Shown one piece after another: positions 52,550 to 61,685 of a stretch of DNA of 64,000 nt. The notes beneath the pieces were generated by a model. It was not told the origin of the DNA and did no database searches. It worked only from the letters and a program-made list of their open reading frames with translations. Position numbers and translations under genes: made by a program. The stretch is from Salegentibacter echinorum (GTDB lineage: Bacteria; Bacteroidota; Bacteroidia; Flavobacteriales; Flavobacteriaceae): positions 744,001 through 808,000 of the forward strand of contig NZ_FQVT01000001.1 of the NCBI RefSeq assembly GCF_900129445.1. The letters run 5' to 3'. Each line of letters opens with the position of its first letter. Position 1 is the stretch's first letter.

Positions 52550-53278
52550 TTATTGATTCCAAATCTCCCAGGCACTCTCGGCTTGTAATTCTAACATTTT
52601 TAATCCATTTGTAGTTGTGGCACCTAGTTCGGCTGCTTGTTTTAGAAGTGCGGTGGTAGCGGGATTATAAATAAGATCGTAAACCAGATGTTTTTTATTT
52701 AAAAATTGAAACGGGATCTCGGGGTGATCCATGACCTCTGGGAAAGTTCCCAGGGGTGTGGTATTAACAATAATGGTGTATTCCTGAAGTATTTCTTTGG
52801 AAAGTTCCTGATAACTAATTTTATTTTTGCCAGAGTTTCTCGAAACAAATTTAGTCTCAATATTTAATTTTTGGAAAGCATATTCCACTGCTTTTGAAGC
52901 TCCTCCCGTTCCCAGGATAAGTGCTTTTTTATGTTCCGGTCTTAAAAAGGGTTTAATAGATTTAGAAAAACCAATATAATCTGTATTGTGGCCTATAAGC
53001 TTGTTTCCCTTAACTTCAATCGTATTTACCGCGCCAATTTCTTTTGCTTCCGGAGACATTTCATCCAAAAAAGTGATAATTTCCTGCTTATAGGGAATCG
53101 TAACATTAAGTCCCGATAAATTTAGGCTTTCCTTTATCACATCACGAAACTCTTTAATATCCCTCAAATCGAAGTTGAGATATTCTGCGTCAATTTTCTC
53201 TTTTTCGAATTTTGTTGAAAAATAAGATTTAGAGAATGAGTAATCTATATTCTTTCCAATAAGGCCAAATGTTCTCAT
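52550..53278 (-). CDS. aroE: Shikimate dehydrogenase
   Basis: NADPH-dependent reduction of 3-dehydroshikimate, in aromatic amino-acid synthesis. The 242-residue chain has GLIGKNIDYSFSKSYFSTKF (shikimate-binding Ser-x-Ser), NVTIPYKQEI with the catalytic Lys at about 64, NTDYIGF with catalytic Asp, the Rossmann GTGGASKAVEYAF (about 122) and NTTPLGTFPE. The usual NRT NADP clamp appears as SRNSGKN. It is short for the family (about 270). Its ATG overlaps the DUF368 stop by 4 nt (ATGA), so the genes form an operon. Confidence 0.93.
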   Translation of the reverse strand: MRTFGLIGKNIDYSFSKSYFSTKFEKEKIDAEYLNFDLRDIKEFRDVIKESLNLSGLNVTIPYKQEIITFLDEMSPEAKEIGAVNTIEVKGNKLIGHNTDYIGFSKSIKPFLRPEHKKALILGTGGASKAVEYAFQKLNIETKFVSRNSGKNKISYQELSKEILQEYTIIVNTTPLGTFPEVMDHPEIPFQFLNKKHLVYDLIYNPATTALLKQAAELGATTTNGLKMLELQAESAWEIWNQ

Positions 53279-54300
53279 TTCAAAACAGGTTTATTGTTTT
53301 TTTTCTCATACCAGGCTAGTCCCAATACGATGAATATACCTACAAAGATAAAGAAAATTGCGAGCCAGGTTTCAAAAGAATTAAAAGCAGGGAAATATCT
53401 ATCGTAATAATCTATAACCCCGTTTCCCTGACTGTCCAATAACATATCCCCATTCTCCTTCATTTTAAAAATCTTTTCTTTCCAGGGCCAAACAACACCC
53501 AACGAACCAGCAATAAACCCAATTATTGCTGCAAAAGTATCGTTTTTATAATTTTTAAGTACAAAGCCCAGTAAATGAGAAAGACTCACCAGACCGGCCA
53601 GAGAACCTGCAGCAAAAACCAACATAACCTGAAGAAGGCGCATTCTTGCCTCATTTTCCAAAAAGCTAAAGTCCAATACCAATAAGTTTGCAATGGTATC
53701 ATATAAAGCATTTACCGAGTCAACCAACAATAAGACATAATTTCCCAGTAATATTAAAATAAACGAGCCCGAAAGTCCCGGTAAAGTCATCCCTGAAACC
53801 CCAACTATTCCGCAGAAAAATACAAACCAAAGATTATCATTTTCTTTGGCTGGCTCTAAAAAACTAATTGCTACTCCCGTGATAATTCCCAGAAAAATAA
53901 AGACCAGTGAGCGTTTGGTCCATTCATCAAAATCTTTACTAATATAATATATGGAGCCAATGATCATCCCAAAGAAAGCGGCCCAAACATAGAGTTCATA
54001 ATGCAATATCAAATAGTCCAGTAACTTGGAAACACTAAAATAACTAATGAGCATTCCAAGAATAAGCAAGCCTAAAAACCTACCGTTCACATAATGAAAA
54101 AGGCTTTTAAATCGACCATTAATGAGTAAAATAAATGCGCGGTAATTAAACCTTTGCAGAGAAAAAATAAATTCTTCATAAAAACCGGCAACAAAAGCAA
54201 CGACACCTCCAGATACGCCGGGAACTTTATTTGCCGCTCCCATGGCCAAACCTTTTAATACTAAAAGGACACGATCTGTAAAGGATCTAATCTGTTGCAT
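53275..54300 (-). CDS. DUF368 family membrane protein (PopT-type undecaprenyl-phosphate translocase)
   Basis: A 341-residue protein with about nine helices. LKGLAMGAANKVPGVSGGVVAF near the N-terminus and SGMTLPGLSGSFILILLGNYV in the middle are the two inverted-repeat signatures of DUF368. Members recycle undecaprenyl phosphate back across the inner membrane. The ATG at 54300 fits the family start; the frame to 54342 would overlap the paralogue more. It overlaps the upstream gene by 14 nt and aroE by 4 nt. It is a diverged copy of the neighbour. Confidence 0.87.
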   Translation of the reverse strand: MQQIRSFTDRVLLVLKGLAMGAANKVPGVSGGVVAFVAGFYEEFIFSLQRFNYRAFILLINGRFKSLFHYVNGRFLGLLILGMLISYFSVSKLLDYLILHYELYVWAAFFGMIIGSIYYISKDFDEWTKRSLVFIFLGIITGVAISFLEPAKENDNLWFVFFCGIVGVSGMTLPGLSGSFILILLGNYVLLLVDSVNALYDTIANLLVLDFSFLENEARMRLLQVMLVFAAGSLAGLVSLSHLLGFVLKNYKNDTFAAIIGFIAGSLGVVWPWKEKIFKMKENGDMLLDSQGNGVIDYYDRYFPAFNSFETWLAIFFIFVGIFIVLGLAWYEKKNNKPVLK

Positions 54301-55225
54301 TTGTATGTTCCTGATTCTTTGAGGCGAAAGACTCCAGTCCAATAATAAGAAAGAATCCTGCCAACATTAAAATAATGGCAAAAGCGGTATGTGCATCACC
54401 ATTAAAATTCCACGGTAATACCGAAGCTTCTTTAAGCACCACTTCTTTATCTCCATACATTTCGGTTTCTAAAACGTGTTTCCACGGCCAAATTTTATTT
54501 AAAGATCCGGCGATGAATCCTGTTAAAACGGCCAGGGTTATACTGCTGTAATGTACAAAAAGCCATTTAAGAATTTTAGAAAAACTAAGTAAACCAATGA
54601 CAGCGCCAACTGCAAAAATTCCTAAAGTTTTAAAATCAAAATCGTGGGCGGCTTCGGTAATTCTTTTGTACGCTCCCAGTAAGACTAAAATAAACGCTCC
54701 TGATATTCCCGGTAAAATCATTGCGCAAATAGCAATGGCACCAGAAAAGAATATAAACAAATAACTGTTGTTTGCAGCCATAGGAGGGAGGGAAACAATA
54801 TAAAAAGCCACGGCTGCACCGGCCAGTAATGCCAAAGTTATTTTAAAATCCCATTTTGGTATTTGCTTGCCAACGTACCAAATACTGGCAACTACAAGGC
54901 CAAAGAAAAAGGACCAAATAAGAATAGGGTGATTTTCCAATAGGTAATTTGCTAATCGCATTACCGTAAAAACACTAATTAGAATTCCGGCAAATAAAGC
55001 GATAATAAAAGACCCGTTAAGCTGTTGCCACATTGCTTTAAAGCCTTTCTCTTTCCAGGTAGTAATGAGCGAAAGATTAACCCCGCTTATGGTAGATATT
55101 AATTCTTCATAAATGCCCGAAATAAAAGCGATGGTACCGCCAGAAACTCCGGGTACCACATCGGCTGCCCCCATGGCCATCCCTTTAAGGACAATTCTCA
55201 CATGGTCTAAAAGGCTTCTTTGCAT
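54287..55225 (-). CDS. DUF368 family membrane protein, second paralogue
   Basis: A 312-residue protein with the same architecture: VLKGMAMGAADVVPGVSGGTIAF (N-terminal signature) and CAMILPGISGAFILVLLGAYK (central signature). It ends ESFASKNQEHTNATD. It is the first gene of the three-gene minus-strand operon (DUF368, DUF368, aroE). Tandem paralogues suggest heteromer formation or split specificity; both ideas are inference. Confidence 0.87.
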   Translation of the reverse strand: MQRSLLDHVRIVLKGMAMGAADVVPGVSGGTIAFISGIYEELISTISGVNLSLITTWKEKGFKAMWQQLNGSFIIALFAGILISVFTVMRLANYLLENHPILIWSFFFGLVVASIWYVGKQIPKWDFKITLALLAGAAVAFYIVSLPPMAANNSYLFIFFSGAIAICAMILPGISGAFILVLLGAYKRITEAAHDFDFKTLGIFAVGAVIGLLSFSKILKWLFVHYSSITLAVLTGFIAGSLNKIWPWKHVLETEMYGDKEVVLKEASVLPWNFNGDAHTAFAIILMLAGFFLIIGLESFASKNQEHTNATD

Positions 55226-55439
55226 ATTTAATGGGTATAGAATTAGGGCTCAAAGTTAGTAAAATAACTTACCTATAATACCTGAATTTAATGCAAATAA
55301 TCACTATTATCCGGTAAAAGAATCAATCAATGGAACATTCGGAACGCTTTGCTGCAAGAGAAGAGACTACAGCAATGATAACTAATAAGCTATTATTCTC
55401 CTGAACACAACATAAATCAAGCTATTTTCTTCAGAAGAA

Positions 55440-56144
55440 TTAATTTTTATAAAATGGGATTAAATAACTTATCCCATAACCATAGCCCACGCCAAAGTTG
55501 CTATCGTCGTAGGTTCGGTTAAACCCTGGTATCACGAGATTGTCAAAATTATCTGGCGTAGATTGAAAAAGACGTTGTTTAAGTTGCACATTTGCCGAAA
55601 GGAACAAATTATTGAACAACTCTACTTTTATCCCTAAAATCAACTCAGCCCAACTGGCTGTAAGTCCGCTATTCTCAATGGTTTCTGTACGAATATCTGG
55701 TCCAAAAAACTGATTGTTGGTGTAGATTTTATATTCTTCGGTCTCCTGGGTAAAGGTCGAGAAACCATAACGCACACCCACAAAAATCATATTTTGCATA
55801 CCGGTCCAGTTTTCATAGGCATTGTATTCGGCGCCAATTTTAGCGTAGCTTCCCCGAGAAGTTACCTTAAGATTATCTTCCTCGTAGCCAATACTTTCAT
55901 TTCCCAGTTCGGCAGCAGCATAATAATCTTTATACACCCTATAGTCTCCCATAACTTCAAAACCTGTATAATCGTCTTGCAGAATAGTTCTTGCCAGTTT
56001 GCTAAGATCTGTACCTACCCGCAAGCCAAACTTATCATTTTTTGCAAGCGTGTCCTGAACAGAAGCCTCCTGAGCAACTGTATCAAAGCCGGTCAATAAG
56101 AAAATTAAGCTAAAAAAATATGCTAATGTGTGCTTGTGTTTCAT
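55440..56144 (-). CDS. DUF6048 family outer-membrane beta-barrel protein
   Basis: A 234-residue exported protein with signal KHTLAYFFSLIFLLTGFDTVAQ and an alternating strand pattern (YYAAAELGNESIGYE, WAELILGIKVELFNNLFLSANVQLKQRLF) that ends in an aromatic-rich last strand (GVGYGYGISYLIPFYKN). The chosen ATG at 56144 overlaps the DUF6452 gene by 35 nt; the earlier ATG at 56165 gives a longer overlap. The pairing rlmD-DUF6452-DUF6048 recurs in flavobacteria. Function is unknown. Confidence 0.82.
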   Translation of the reverse strand: MKHKHTLAYFFSLIFLLTGFDTVAQEASVQDTLAKNDKFGLRVGTDLSKLARTILQDDYTGFEVMGDYRVYKDYYAAAELGNESIGYEEDNLKVTSRGSYAKIGAEYNAYENWTGMQNMIFVGVRYGFSTFTQETEEYKIYTNNQFFGPDIRTETIENSGLTASWAELILGIKVELFNNLFLSANVQLKQRLFQSTPDNFDNLVIPGFNRTYDDSNFGVGYGYGISYLIPFYKN

Positions 56145-56637
56145 CTTCAATATTGGGTTCTTCAATAATATAAGAATCTATCCAGGATCCATCTTCGCCA
56201 CCACTAAGCGTTAATTTCATACTGTTGTAAATTACCTTGTAAGCACAGGCCCGGTTAATATAAATTTGTTCCCGGCCGTAAGTAAAGCTAAGACTATCTG
56301 TTTTGGCAATAAGGTCTGGATCTTCCTCCTCTTCATCTGCATTGTCAAAAAGGGTGAATGCATAAGTAGTTAGGTTCCTATCGGTGCGTAATGGAATAGC
56401 GAAACTATCACGATTTATGGTTTTGTAGAGTGCTGTGTCTTTTCCCGCTACGGTGGCTCTAATACTTAAATTAGTTGGAGTTTTGGGGCTGTCCCTGTCT
56501 TCGGCATCATAAAACCGCAAGACAAGCATAGGCGTGGTTTGCGTAGTTTCGGGACAAATATCGTCTCTTTGGCAACTCATAACCAGTAGCAGTAAACCAA
56601 TACTTCCCAATAATCTATTTAAACTTTTTTTATTCAT
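56110..56637 (-). CDS. DUF6452 family lipoprotein
   Basis: A 175-residue lipoprotein. GSIGLLLLVMSC gives lipidation Cys22, followed by QRDDICPETTQTTP, the hallmark DDICPE motif of the family. The rest is strand-rich (PMLVLRFYDAEDRDSPKTPT). It likely acts with the DUF6048 barrel in the outer membrane; the two genes overlap. The rlmD stop abuts its start, so rlmD, DUF6452 and DUF6048 are one transcript. Confidence 0.85.
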   Translation of the reverse strand: MNKKSLNRLLGSIGLLLLVMSCQRDDICPETTQTTPMLVLRFYDAEDRDSPKTPTNLSIRATVAGKDTALYKTINRDSFAIPLRTDRNLTTYAFTLFDNADEEEEDPDLIAKTDSLSFTYGREQIYINRACAYKVIYNSMKLTLSGGEDGSWIDSYIIEEPNIEDETQAHISIFF

Positions 56638-58047
56638 CTACCTTCTTTCTAAACAAACAACATTCTCTACGTGGTGAGTTTGTGGAAACATATCTACCGG
56701 TTGTACTTTGGTTACCTTATAATGCTCATCTAATAAAGCCAGGTCTCTGGCCTGTGTGGCCGAATTGCAACTTACATAAACAATGCGTTGTGGCAAGATA
56801 CCAATAATTTGCGCAATCACATCTTTGTGCATCCCGTCCCTGGGCGGATCGGTAATTATAACATCTGGTGCACCGTTATTACTAATAAATTCTTTAGAAA
56901 AAACCTTTTTCATATCGCCTACAAAAAAATCGGTATTCTCTATTTGGTTTCGTTTAGCGTTTTCTTTAGCATCGTGAATAGCCTCTGGAACTACTTCTAC
57001 GCCAATTACCTTTTTTGCTTTTTTGGCAACAAATTGGGCTATAGTACCGGTACCGGTATATAGGTCGTACACCAATTCATCTCCATTTAAACTAGCAAAA
57101 TCGCGGGTAATTTTATAGAGTTCGTAAGCTTGCGCCGAATTGGTTTGATAAAAAGACTTCGCGTTAATTTTAAACTGTAGTCCTTCCATTTGTTCAAAAA
57201 TATGATCGCGCCCTTTAAAACAAACCACTTCCTGATCGTAAATAGTATCATTACCTTTTTCATTAATCACATATTGAAGTGAGGTGATCTCCGGGAACAT
57301 TTCAGCTACTGCATTTAGCAATAATTCACGTTTTTCTTTATCTTCATAGAAAAACTGGATAAGCAACATAATTTCCCCGGTAGAGGAGGTTCTAATCATT
57401 AAAGTGCGAAGCATGCCTTCCTGTTTACGGGCATTAAAGAAACTTAGGTCATTCTCTTTCGCAAATTTCTTCACAAAATTTCTAATGGCGTTGCTGGGGT
57501 CTTCCTGTAAATGACATTTTTTAATGTCTAGAATTTTGTCCCACATCCCGGGAATATGAAAACCCAGGGCTTCCTTGTCTTCAATTTCTACTCCGCTATT
57601 TATTTCTTCGGCGGTAAGCCATCGACTATCGCTAAAGGAAAATTCCATTTTATTTCTGTAGAAATAGATCTCCTTGCTACCCAGGATAGGAGTGATCTCT
57701 GGCAATTCTATTTTACCAACCCTACGTAAATTATTTACTACCTCATCTTCTTTGTATTCCAGTTGGTATTGATAATCCATATTTTGCCATTTGCAACCAC
57801 CACAGGTGCCAAAATGCTGACAAACAGGTTCGACCCTTTTTTCAGAAAGCTTATGAAAATTTATAGCAGTTCCCTGGTAATAAGCTTTTCGCTTTTTTAG
57901 CGTTTGGATATCGGCCACGTCTCCCGGTACCACGTTATCAATAAAAATCACCCTGCCATCTGGTGATTTGCCAATTCCTTTACCTTTCCCGCCTGCGCCG
58001 GTAATTTCTACGGCTTCAAAAATTTTCTTTTTATTTCTTCGTCCCAT
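56638..58047 (-). CDS. rlmD: 23S rRNA (uracil-1939-C5)-methyltransferase
   Basis: A 469-residue SAM-dependent rRNA methyltransferase. An N-terminal TRAM RNA-binding domain (about 5-60) precedes an Fe-S cluster loop CQHFGTCGGCKWQN (Cys residues at about 77, 83, 86, with CHLQE at about 178 as the fourth ligand). The catalytic domain has DLYTGTGTIAQFV (about 328), ITDPPRDGMH (about 405) and the catalytic cysteine in VYVSCNSATQARDL (about 430). The Fe-S ligand set is complete. Whether its target is U1939 or U747 cannot be read, so RlmCD-like is possible. Confidence 0.9.
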   Translation of the reverse strand: MGRRNKKKIFEAVEITGAGGKGKGIGKSPDGRVIFIDNVVPGDVADIQTLKKRKAYYQGTAINFHKLSEKRVEPVCQHFGTCGGCKWQNMDYQYQLEYKEDEVVNNLRRVGKIELPEITPILGSKEIYFYRNKMEFSFSDSRWLTAEEINSGVEIEDKEALGFHIPGMWDKILDIKKCHLQEDPSNAIRNFVKKFAKENDLSFFNARKQEGMLRTLMIRTSSTGEIMLLIQFFYEDKEKRELLLNAVAEMFPEITSLQYVINEKGNDTIYDQEVVCFKGRDHIFEQMEGLQFKINAKSFYQTNSAQAYELYKITRDFASLNGDELVYDLYTGTGTIAQFVAKKAKKVIGVEVVPEAIHDAKENAKRNQIENTDFFVGDMKKVFSKEFISNNGAPDVIITDPPRDGMHKDVIAQIIGILPQRIVYVSCNSATQARDLALLDEHYKVTKVQPVDMFPQTHHVENVVCLERR

Positions 58048-58233
58048 AGCCGCAAAAATAGGATAATTGCCAAGATTTATTCCTTGTCTCCTTGAAAATT
58101 TCGCTAAACATTTAGTAATTTGCGAAAACTCAAAATATTGGATGATTTCTCTCCTTAGTAGCCCGGAGTCTTATAAAATAAAAGAGGCAAAAGAAGGAAT
58201 TATATATTTATATATTTTAAAAAACAATTGAAT

Positions 58234-59478
58234 ATGTCTTTACCAAAAATTACATCTTCAAAAGAAGCTATTGAATTAGAAGATCAACACGGCGCCCATA
58301 ACTATCACCCGCTGCCGGTAGTGCTTAGTCGCGGTGAGGGTGTACACGTATGGGATGTGGAAGGAAAAAAATATTATGATTTTCTTTCAGCTTATTCGGC
58401 TGTAAACCAGGGTCACTGTCATCCAAAAATTATAGATGCTTTATCTAAACAAGCTTCTACTTTAACTTTAACTTCCAGGGCTTTCCATAATGACATGTTG
58501 GGGCCTTATGAGAAATTTGCTACAGAATATTTTAATTTCGATAAGCTTTTGCCAATGAATACCGGGGCAGAAGCGGTGGAAACTGCTATTAAGATCGCCA
58601 GGAAATGGGCTTATGAGAAAAAAGGAGTAAAAGAAACCGATGCGCAAATTATAGTATGTGAAAATAATTTCCACGGAAGAACTACTACCATTATCTCCTT
58701 TTCCAATGATGAAGGAGCCCGTAAGAATTTTGGACCATATACTCCCGGATTTATTAAAATTCCTTACGACGATGTAGATGCTTTAGAAAAAGTGCTTAAG
58801 GAAAATGATAATATCGCAGGATTTTTAGTAGAACCTATACAGGGGGAAGCCGGTGTTTACGTGCCTTCTGATGGATTTCTAAAAAGAGCCAAGGAACTTT
58901 GTAGTGAAAACAATGCGTTATTTATCGCCGATGAGGTTCAAACCGGAATTGCCAGGACAGGAAAGTTACTTGCCGTAGATCATGAGGAGGTAAAACCCGA
59001 TATGTTAATTTTAGGAAAAGCTATTTCTGGTGGTGTTTATCCCGTTTCTGCTGTTCTTGCAGATAATGAAGTGATGGACGTTATAAAACCGGGACAACAC
59101 GGTTCTACTTTTGGTGGTAATCCTCTTGCAGGTGCGGTTGCTCACGCAGCTCTAGAAGTAATTCAGGAGGAGAATCTAGCGGAAAACGCTGAAAAACTCG
59201 GCGGACTTTTCCGAAGGTTAATGAATGACTTTATACGTGAATCTAATATCGTAGAATTAGTTAGAGGGAAAGGATTGCTTAATGCTATTGTGATCAATGA
59301 TTCTGAAGATAGCTCTACAGCCTGGGATATTTGTATGGCACTTAAAGAAAATGGATTACTCGCCAAACCAACCCACGGTAATATAATTCGTTTTGCACCT
59401 CCATTGGTAATGAACGAAGAGCAGCTTAAAGACTGTGTGAATATAATCACTACCACCTTAAAGCAATTTGAAAAATAA
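58234..59478 (+). CDS. rocD: Ornithine aminotransferase (ornithine--oxo-acid transaminase)
   Basis: A PLP class III aminotransferase that converts ornithine to glutamate-5-semialdehyde, linking arginine and proline. The 414-residue chain starts at the ATG 58234 (SLPKITSSKEAIELEDQHG). GAHNYHPLPVVLSRGEG (about 20), NTGAEAVETAIKIARKW (about 110), FIADEVQTGIARTGK (about 228) with the PLP aspartate, and LGKAISGGVYPVSAV with the Schiff-base Lys (about 261) all fit. A TTG at 58228 is a weaker start. A terminator follows. Confidence 0.94.
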   Translation: MSLPKITSSKEAIELEDQHGAHNYHPLPVVLSRGEGVHVWDVEGKKYYDFLSAYSAVNQGHCHPKIIDALSKQASTLTLTSRAFHNDMLGPYEKFATEYFNFDKLLPMNTGAEAVETAIKIARKWAYEKKGVKETDAQIIVCENNFHGRTTTIISFSNDEGARKNFGPYTPGFIKIPYDDVDALEKVLKENDNIAGFLVEPIQGEAGVYVPSDGFLKRAKELCSENNALFIADEVQTGIARTGKLLAVDHEEVKPDMLILGKAISGGVYPVSAVLADNEVMDVIKPGQHGSTFGGNPLAGAVAHAALEVIQEENLAENAEKLGGLFRRLMNDFIRESNIVELVRGKGLLNAIVINDSEDSSTAWDICMALKENGLLAKPTHGNIIRFAPPLVMNEEQLKDCVNIITTTLKQFEK

Positions 59479-59505
59479 GAGTTTTTCGCATTGTTACTTT
59501 TAAAG

Positions 59506-59535
59506 AAAGCCTGTTGATTTTGACAGGCTTTTTTT
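59506..59535 (+). terminator. Terminator after rocD
   Basis: Stem AAAGCCTGT / ACAGGCTTT with an 8-nt loop and T run. Confidence 0.9.
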
Positions 59536-59599
59536 ATAGACAATTCTTACGCGAAATTTAAAAAGGAACATGAAAAGCGTCGATAAATGATAAAAAGTG

Positions 59600-59607
59600 T
59601 ATTTTTG
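59600..59607 (+). promoter_or_regulatory. -7 promoter box for the CAP lipoprotein gene
   Basis: TATTTTTG fits TAnnTTTG and lies 20 nt before the ATG at 59628. No -33 TTG is obvious at the usual spacing. Confidence 0.45.
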
Positions 59608-59627
59608 GCCGGAAATTATAGAAAATT

Positions 59628-60122
59628 ATGTTAAGAAAAATCATTAAAATACACTTTATCTTCCTTGCAGTCCTTCCAATTTCCTCCTGTACTTCTGAAG
59701 ATAATACTTCGACTCCTGTAGAAATTGTAGCGGAAAAATCTTTTGATTATTCTAAAATTGAAAAAGAGATTTTAAAGCTAGTAAATGATTATAGAACTAC
59801 ATTAGAACTCAACTCTCTTTATCCCAAAGCAGAAATTTCCTTAGAAGCAAGAGTACATAATTTTTATATGATTGAAAAAGGAGAAACCAGTCATGATAAT
59901 TTTGCTGCCCGTTCCAATAGTTTAAAAAAGGTTTTAAATGCAAAAGCTATTGGTGAGAACGTGGCTTATGGTTATCGCACGGCAAATGCAGTTGTAGATG
60001 CCTGGATAGAAAGTGAGGGACATAGAGAAAATTTAGAAGGTAATTTTACACATTTTGGTATTTCTGTAGAAAGAGATGAAGCGGGAAGATACTACTTTAC
60101 CAATATTTTTTTAAGACAATAA
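59628..60122 (+). CDS. CAP-domain (SCP/PR1) lipoprotein
   Basis: A 164-residue protein. IHFIFLAVLPISSC gives lipidation Cys21. The CAP fold follows: LVNDYRTTLELNSLYPKAEISLEARVHNF is split by a His, then HDNFAARSNSL (about 87), ENVAYGYRTANAVVDAWIESEGHRENLEG (about 107-135) and THFGISVERDEAGRYYFTNIFLRQ (end), which contains the usual His and Glu pairs that bind zinc in bacterial CAP proteins. Surface-attached and perhaps a protease inhibitor or hydrolase; function not known. Confidence 0.9.
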   Translation: MLRKIIKIHFIFLAVLPISSCTSEDNTSTPVEIVAEKSFDYSKIEKEILKLVNDYRTTLELNSLYPKAEISLEARVHNFYMIEKGETSHDNFAARSNSLKKVLNAKAIGENVAYGYRTANAVVDAWIESEGHRENLEGNFTHFGISVERDEAGRYYFTNIFLRQ

Positions 60123-60164
60123 GTGTGCTAAATAAGGAGCAAGCTTACGAAACATTTTAAAAAA

Positions 60165-60638
60165 CTATTTAAATTCATACATAAGGATGCGATGCTCCTC
60201 TTTATCAATCAAAGGATATTCGCCAAGATCTACTTCATAAATATAACCTTCTTCAATTGTATTAAAAATATCATATTCACTTTCTGCTTTATAACCCAAA
60301 TTTTTCCGGGCATAATCTAACCAGGTTTGATAAAGAGGTAAATCCATTTTATTTTTAGAGATTACGGTTAAATGATCGCTTGTTATGTTAATTGAATAAC
60401 GTTCATCTTCATTATTAGCAACCTTTTTAACATCAACCCATTTACCCTCGTTCATTTTCGATATTTTGAAATGACTTAAATCTGTTGGTTTAAAATCTAC
60501 AGCATAGACCACATGATTTCTACTGTAATTATCAGGATTGGTGATGCCGCCCAGAGTGCAGCTTCCGAAGAATAAAGGAAAACAAAATAGTGCGAGAAGG
60601 AATAAAGTTGATTTTTTTAGATTAAAGTGTCGAAGCAT
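60165..60638 (-). CDS. Lipoprotein, 157 aa, unknown
   Basis: An N-terminal signal (STLFLLALFCFPLFFGSC) gives lipidation Cys27. The mature chain is acidic with IKS-like strands (HVVYAVDFKPTDLSHFKISKM) and an Asp/Glu-rich tail. It has no recognisable domain. The convergent CAP gene ends 42 nt away. I cannot assign a function. Confidence 0.68.
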   Translation of the reverse strand: MLRHFNLKKSTLFLLALFCFPLFFGSCTLGGITNPDNYSRNHVVYAVDFKPTDLSHFKISKMNEGKWVDVKKVANNEDERYSINITSDHLTVISKNKMDLPLYQTWLDYARKNLGYKAESEYDIFNTIEEGYIYEVDLGEYPLIDKEEHRILMYEFK

Positions 60639-60943
60639 ACCTATTATAATTATTCAGAATGAATTTTATAAGTAGCTATCATAAATGTGAGAGGCATTTC
60701 AAAAATAACTAATAAGAAGTTTGTTTCCGGCGATTTAAGTGATTATTAGTCGAAGTGCAGGTTTTATAGATGAACTGACAATCTATTGGTTTAATTGTGG
60801 TTTTCCGTAATTTTGAAATAACTTTTAGTGACTGAAGCGGCTTATTTTTAGTTTAAATCAATTAATTCAAAAAAACAGAACAAGTATTTATTTTCCTTCC
60901 GGCTTCAGTCTAAAACTTGTAAATTGCAGGAAAGTAAAACGCT
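60639..60943. other. Intergenic spacer between divergent lipoprotein and pdxH genes
   Basis: This 305-nt AT-rich stretch holds both promoters, but I find no -33/-7 pair I trust, and no gene or hairpin. Confidence 0.45.
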
Positions 60944-61591
60944 ATGGAAAAAAACCTTAAAGATTACCGAAAAAGCTACGGAAAAGATGAACTGTTGGAA
61001 AGTCAAATTCCAAATTTTCCACTAGAACTTTTTGAAGCCTGGTTTGAAAAGGCAGAAGCACATCCTAAAATTGATGAAGTAAATGCAATGAACCTGGCTA
61101 CCTGTGGAATTGAAGGTTTTCCTAAAAGCAGGATTGTATTACTTAAATCTTTTGGCACAGATGGTTTTAGCTTTTACACCAATTATAATTCAGAAAAAGC
61201 GAAAGATATTGAAGAGAACCCCAGGGTTTGTCTTTCGTTTTTTTGGCCGGCATTAGAAAGACAGGTAATCATTACTGGCGTTGCTATGAAAATTTCAGAA
61301 GAAGAATCTAAATCCTATTTCGCTTCCAGGCCTCGCGGAAGTCAATTAGGTGCCTGGGCTTCCAATCAAAGTCATGTAATTTCTTCCAGAGAGGAACTTC
61401 AGGAACAATTAAAAGAAGTAGAAGGGAAATTTGAAAATCAGAAAGTTGAAAAACCGGCACATTGGGGCGGATATCTCGTTACCCCAAGAAATTTTGAGTT
61501 TTGGCAGGGACGTAACAATAGATTACACGATCGCATAATTTATGAGTTTATTGAGAATGATACCTGGGAAAGAAAACGATTGGCTCCTTAA
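60944..61591 (+). CDS. pdxH: Pyridoxamine 5'-phosphate oxidase
   Basis: FMN enzyme that makes PLP from pyridoxamine- or pyridoxine-5'-phosphate. The 215-residue chain has LKDYRKSYGKDELLE (start), SRIVLLKSFGTDGFSFYTNYNSEKA (about 64-88), SFFWPALERQVIITG (about 100), SRPRGSQLGAWASNQS (about 128-143; FMN and substrate loop) and WGGYLVTPRNFEFWQGRNNRLHDR (split by two sheets near the end; key Arg and His). The many PLP enzymes in this window depend on its product. Stands alone. Confidence 0.95.
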   Translation: MEKNLKDYRKSYGKDELLESQIPNFPLELFEAWFEKAEAHPKIDEVNAMNLATCGIEGFPKSRIVLLKSFGTDGFSFYTNYNSEKAKDIEENPRVCLSFFWPALERQVIITGVAMKISEEESKSYFASRPRGSQLGAWASNQSHVISSREELQEQLKEVEGKFENQKVEKPAHWGGYLVTPRNFEFWQGRNNRLHDRIIYEFIENDTWERKRLAP

Positions 61592-61685
61592 ATTAAAGAT
61601 GATTAATTAGATTAAAAAAATAGTACCAGGCAATTAAGTTAATTGCACTGCATAAAATAATTAGGAATACTTAAAAACTATAACG

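Noticed and set aside
55321-55420. Short plus-strand frame (MEHSERFAARE, 24 aa) upstream of the DUF368 genes
   Set aside because: Too short, with no promoter box, RBS or membrane design to support it.
59163-59543. Minus-strand 126-aa frame over the 3' end of rocD
   Set aside because: Antisense shadow; ends in the rocD terminator, with no family.
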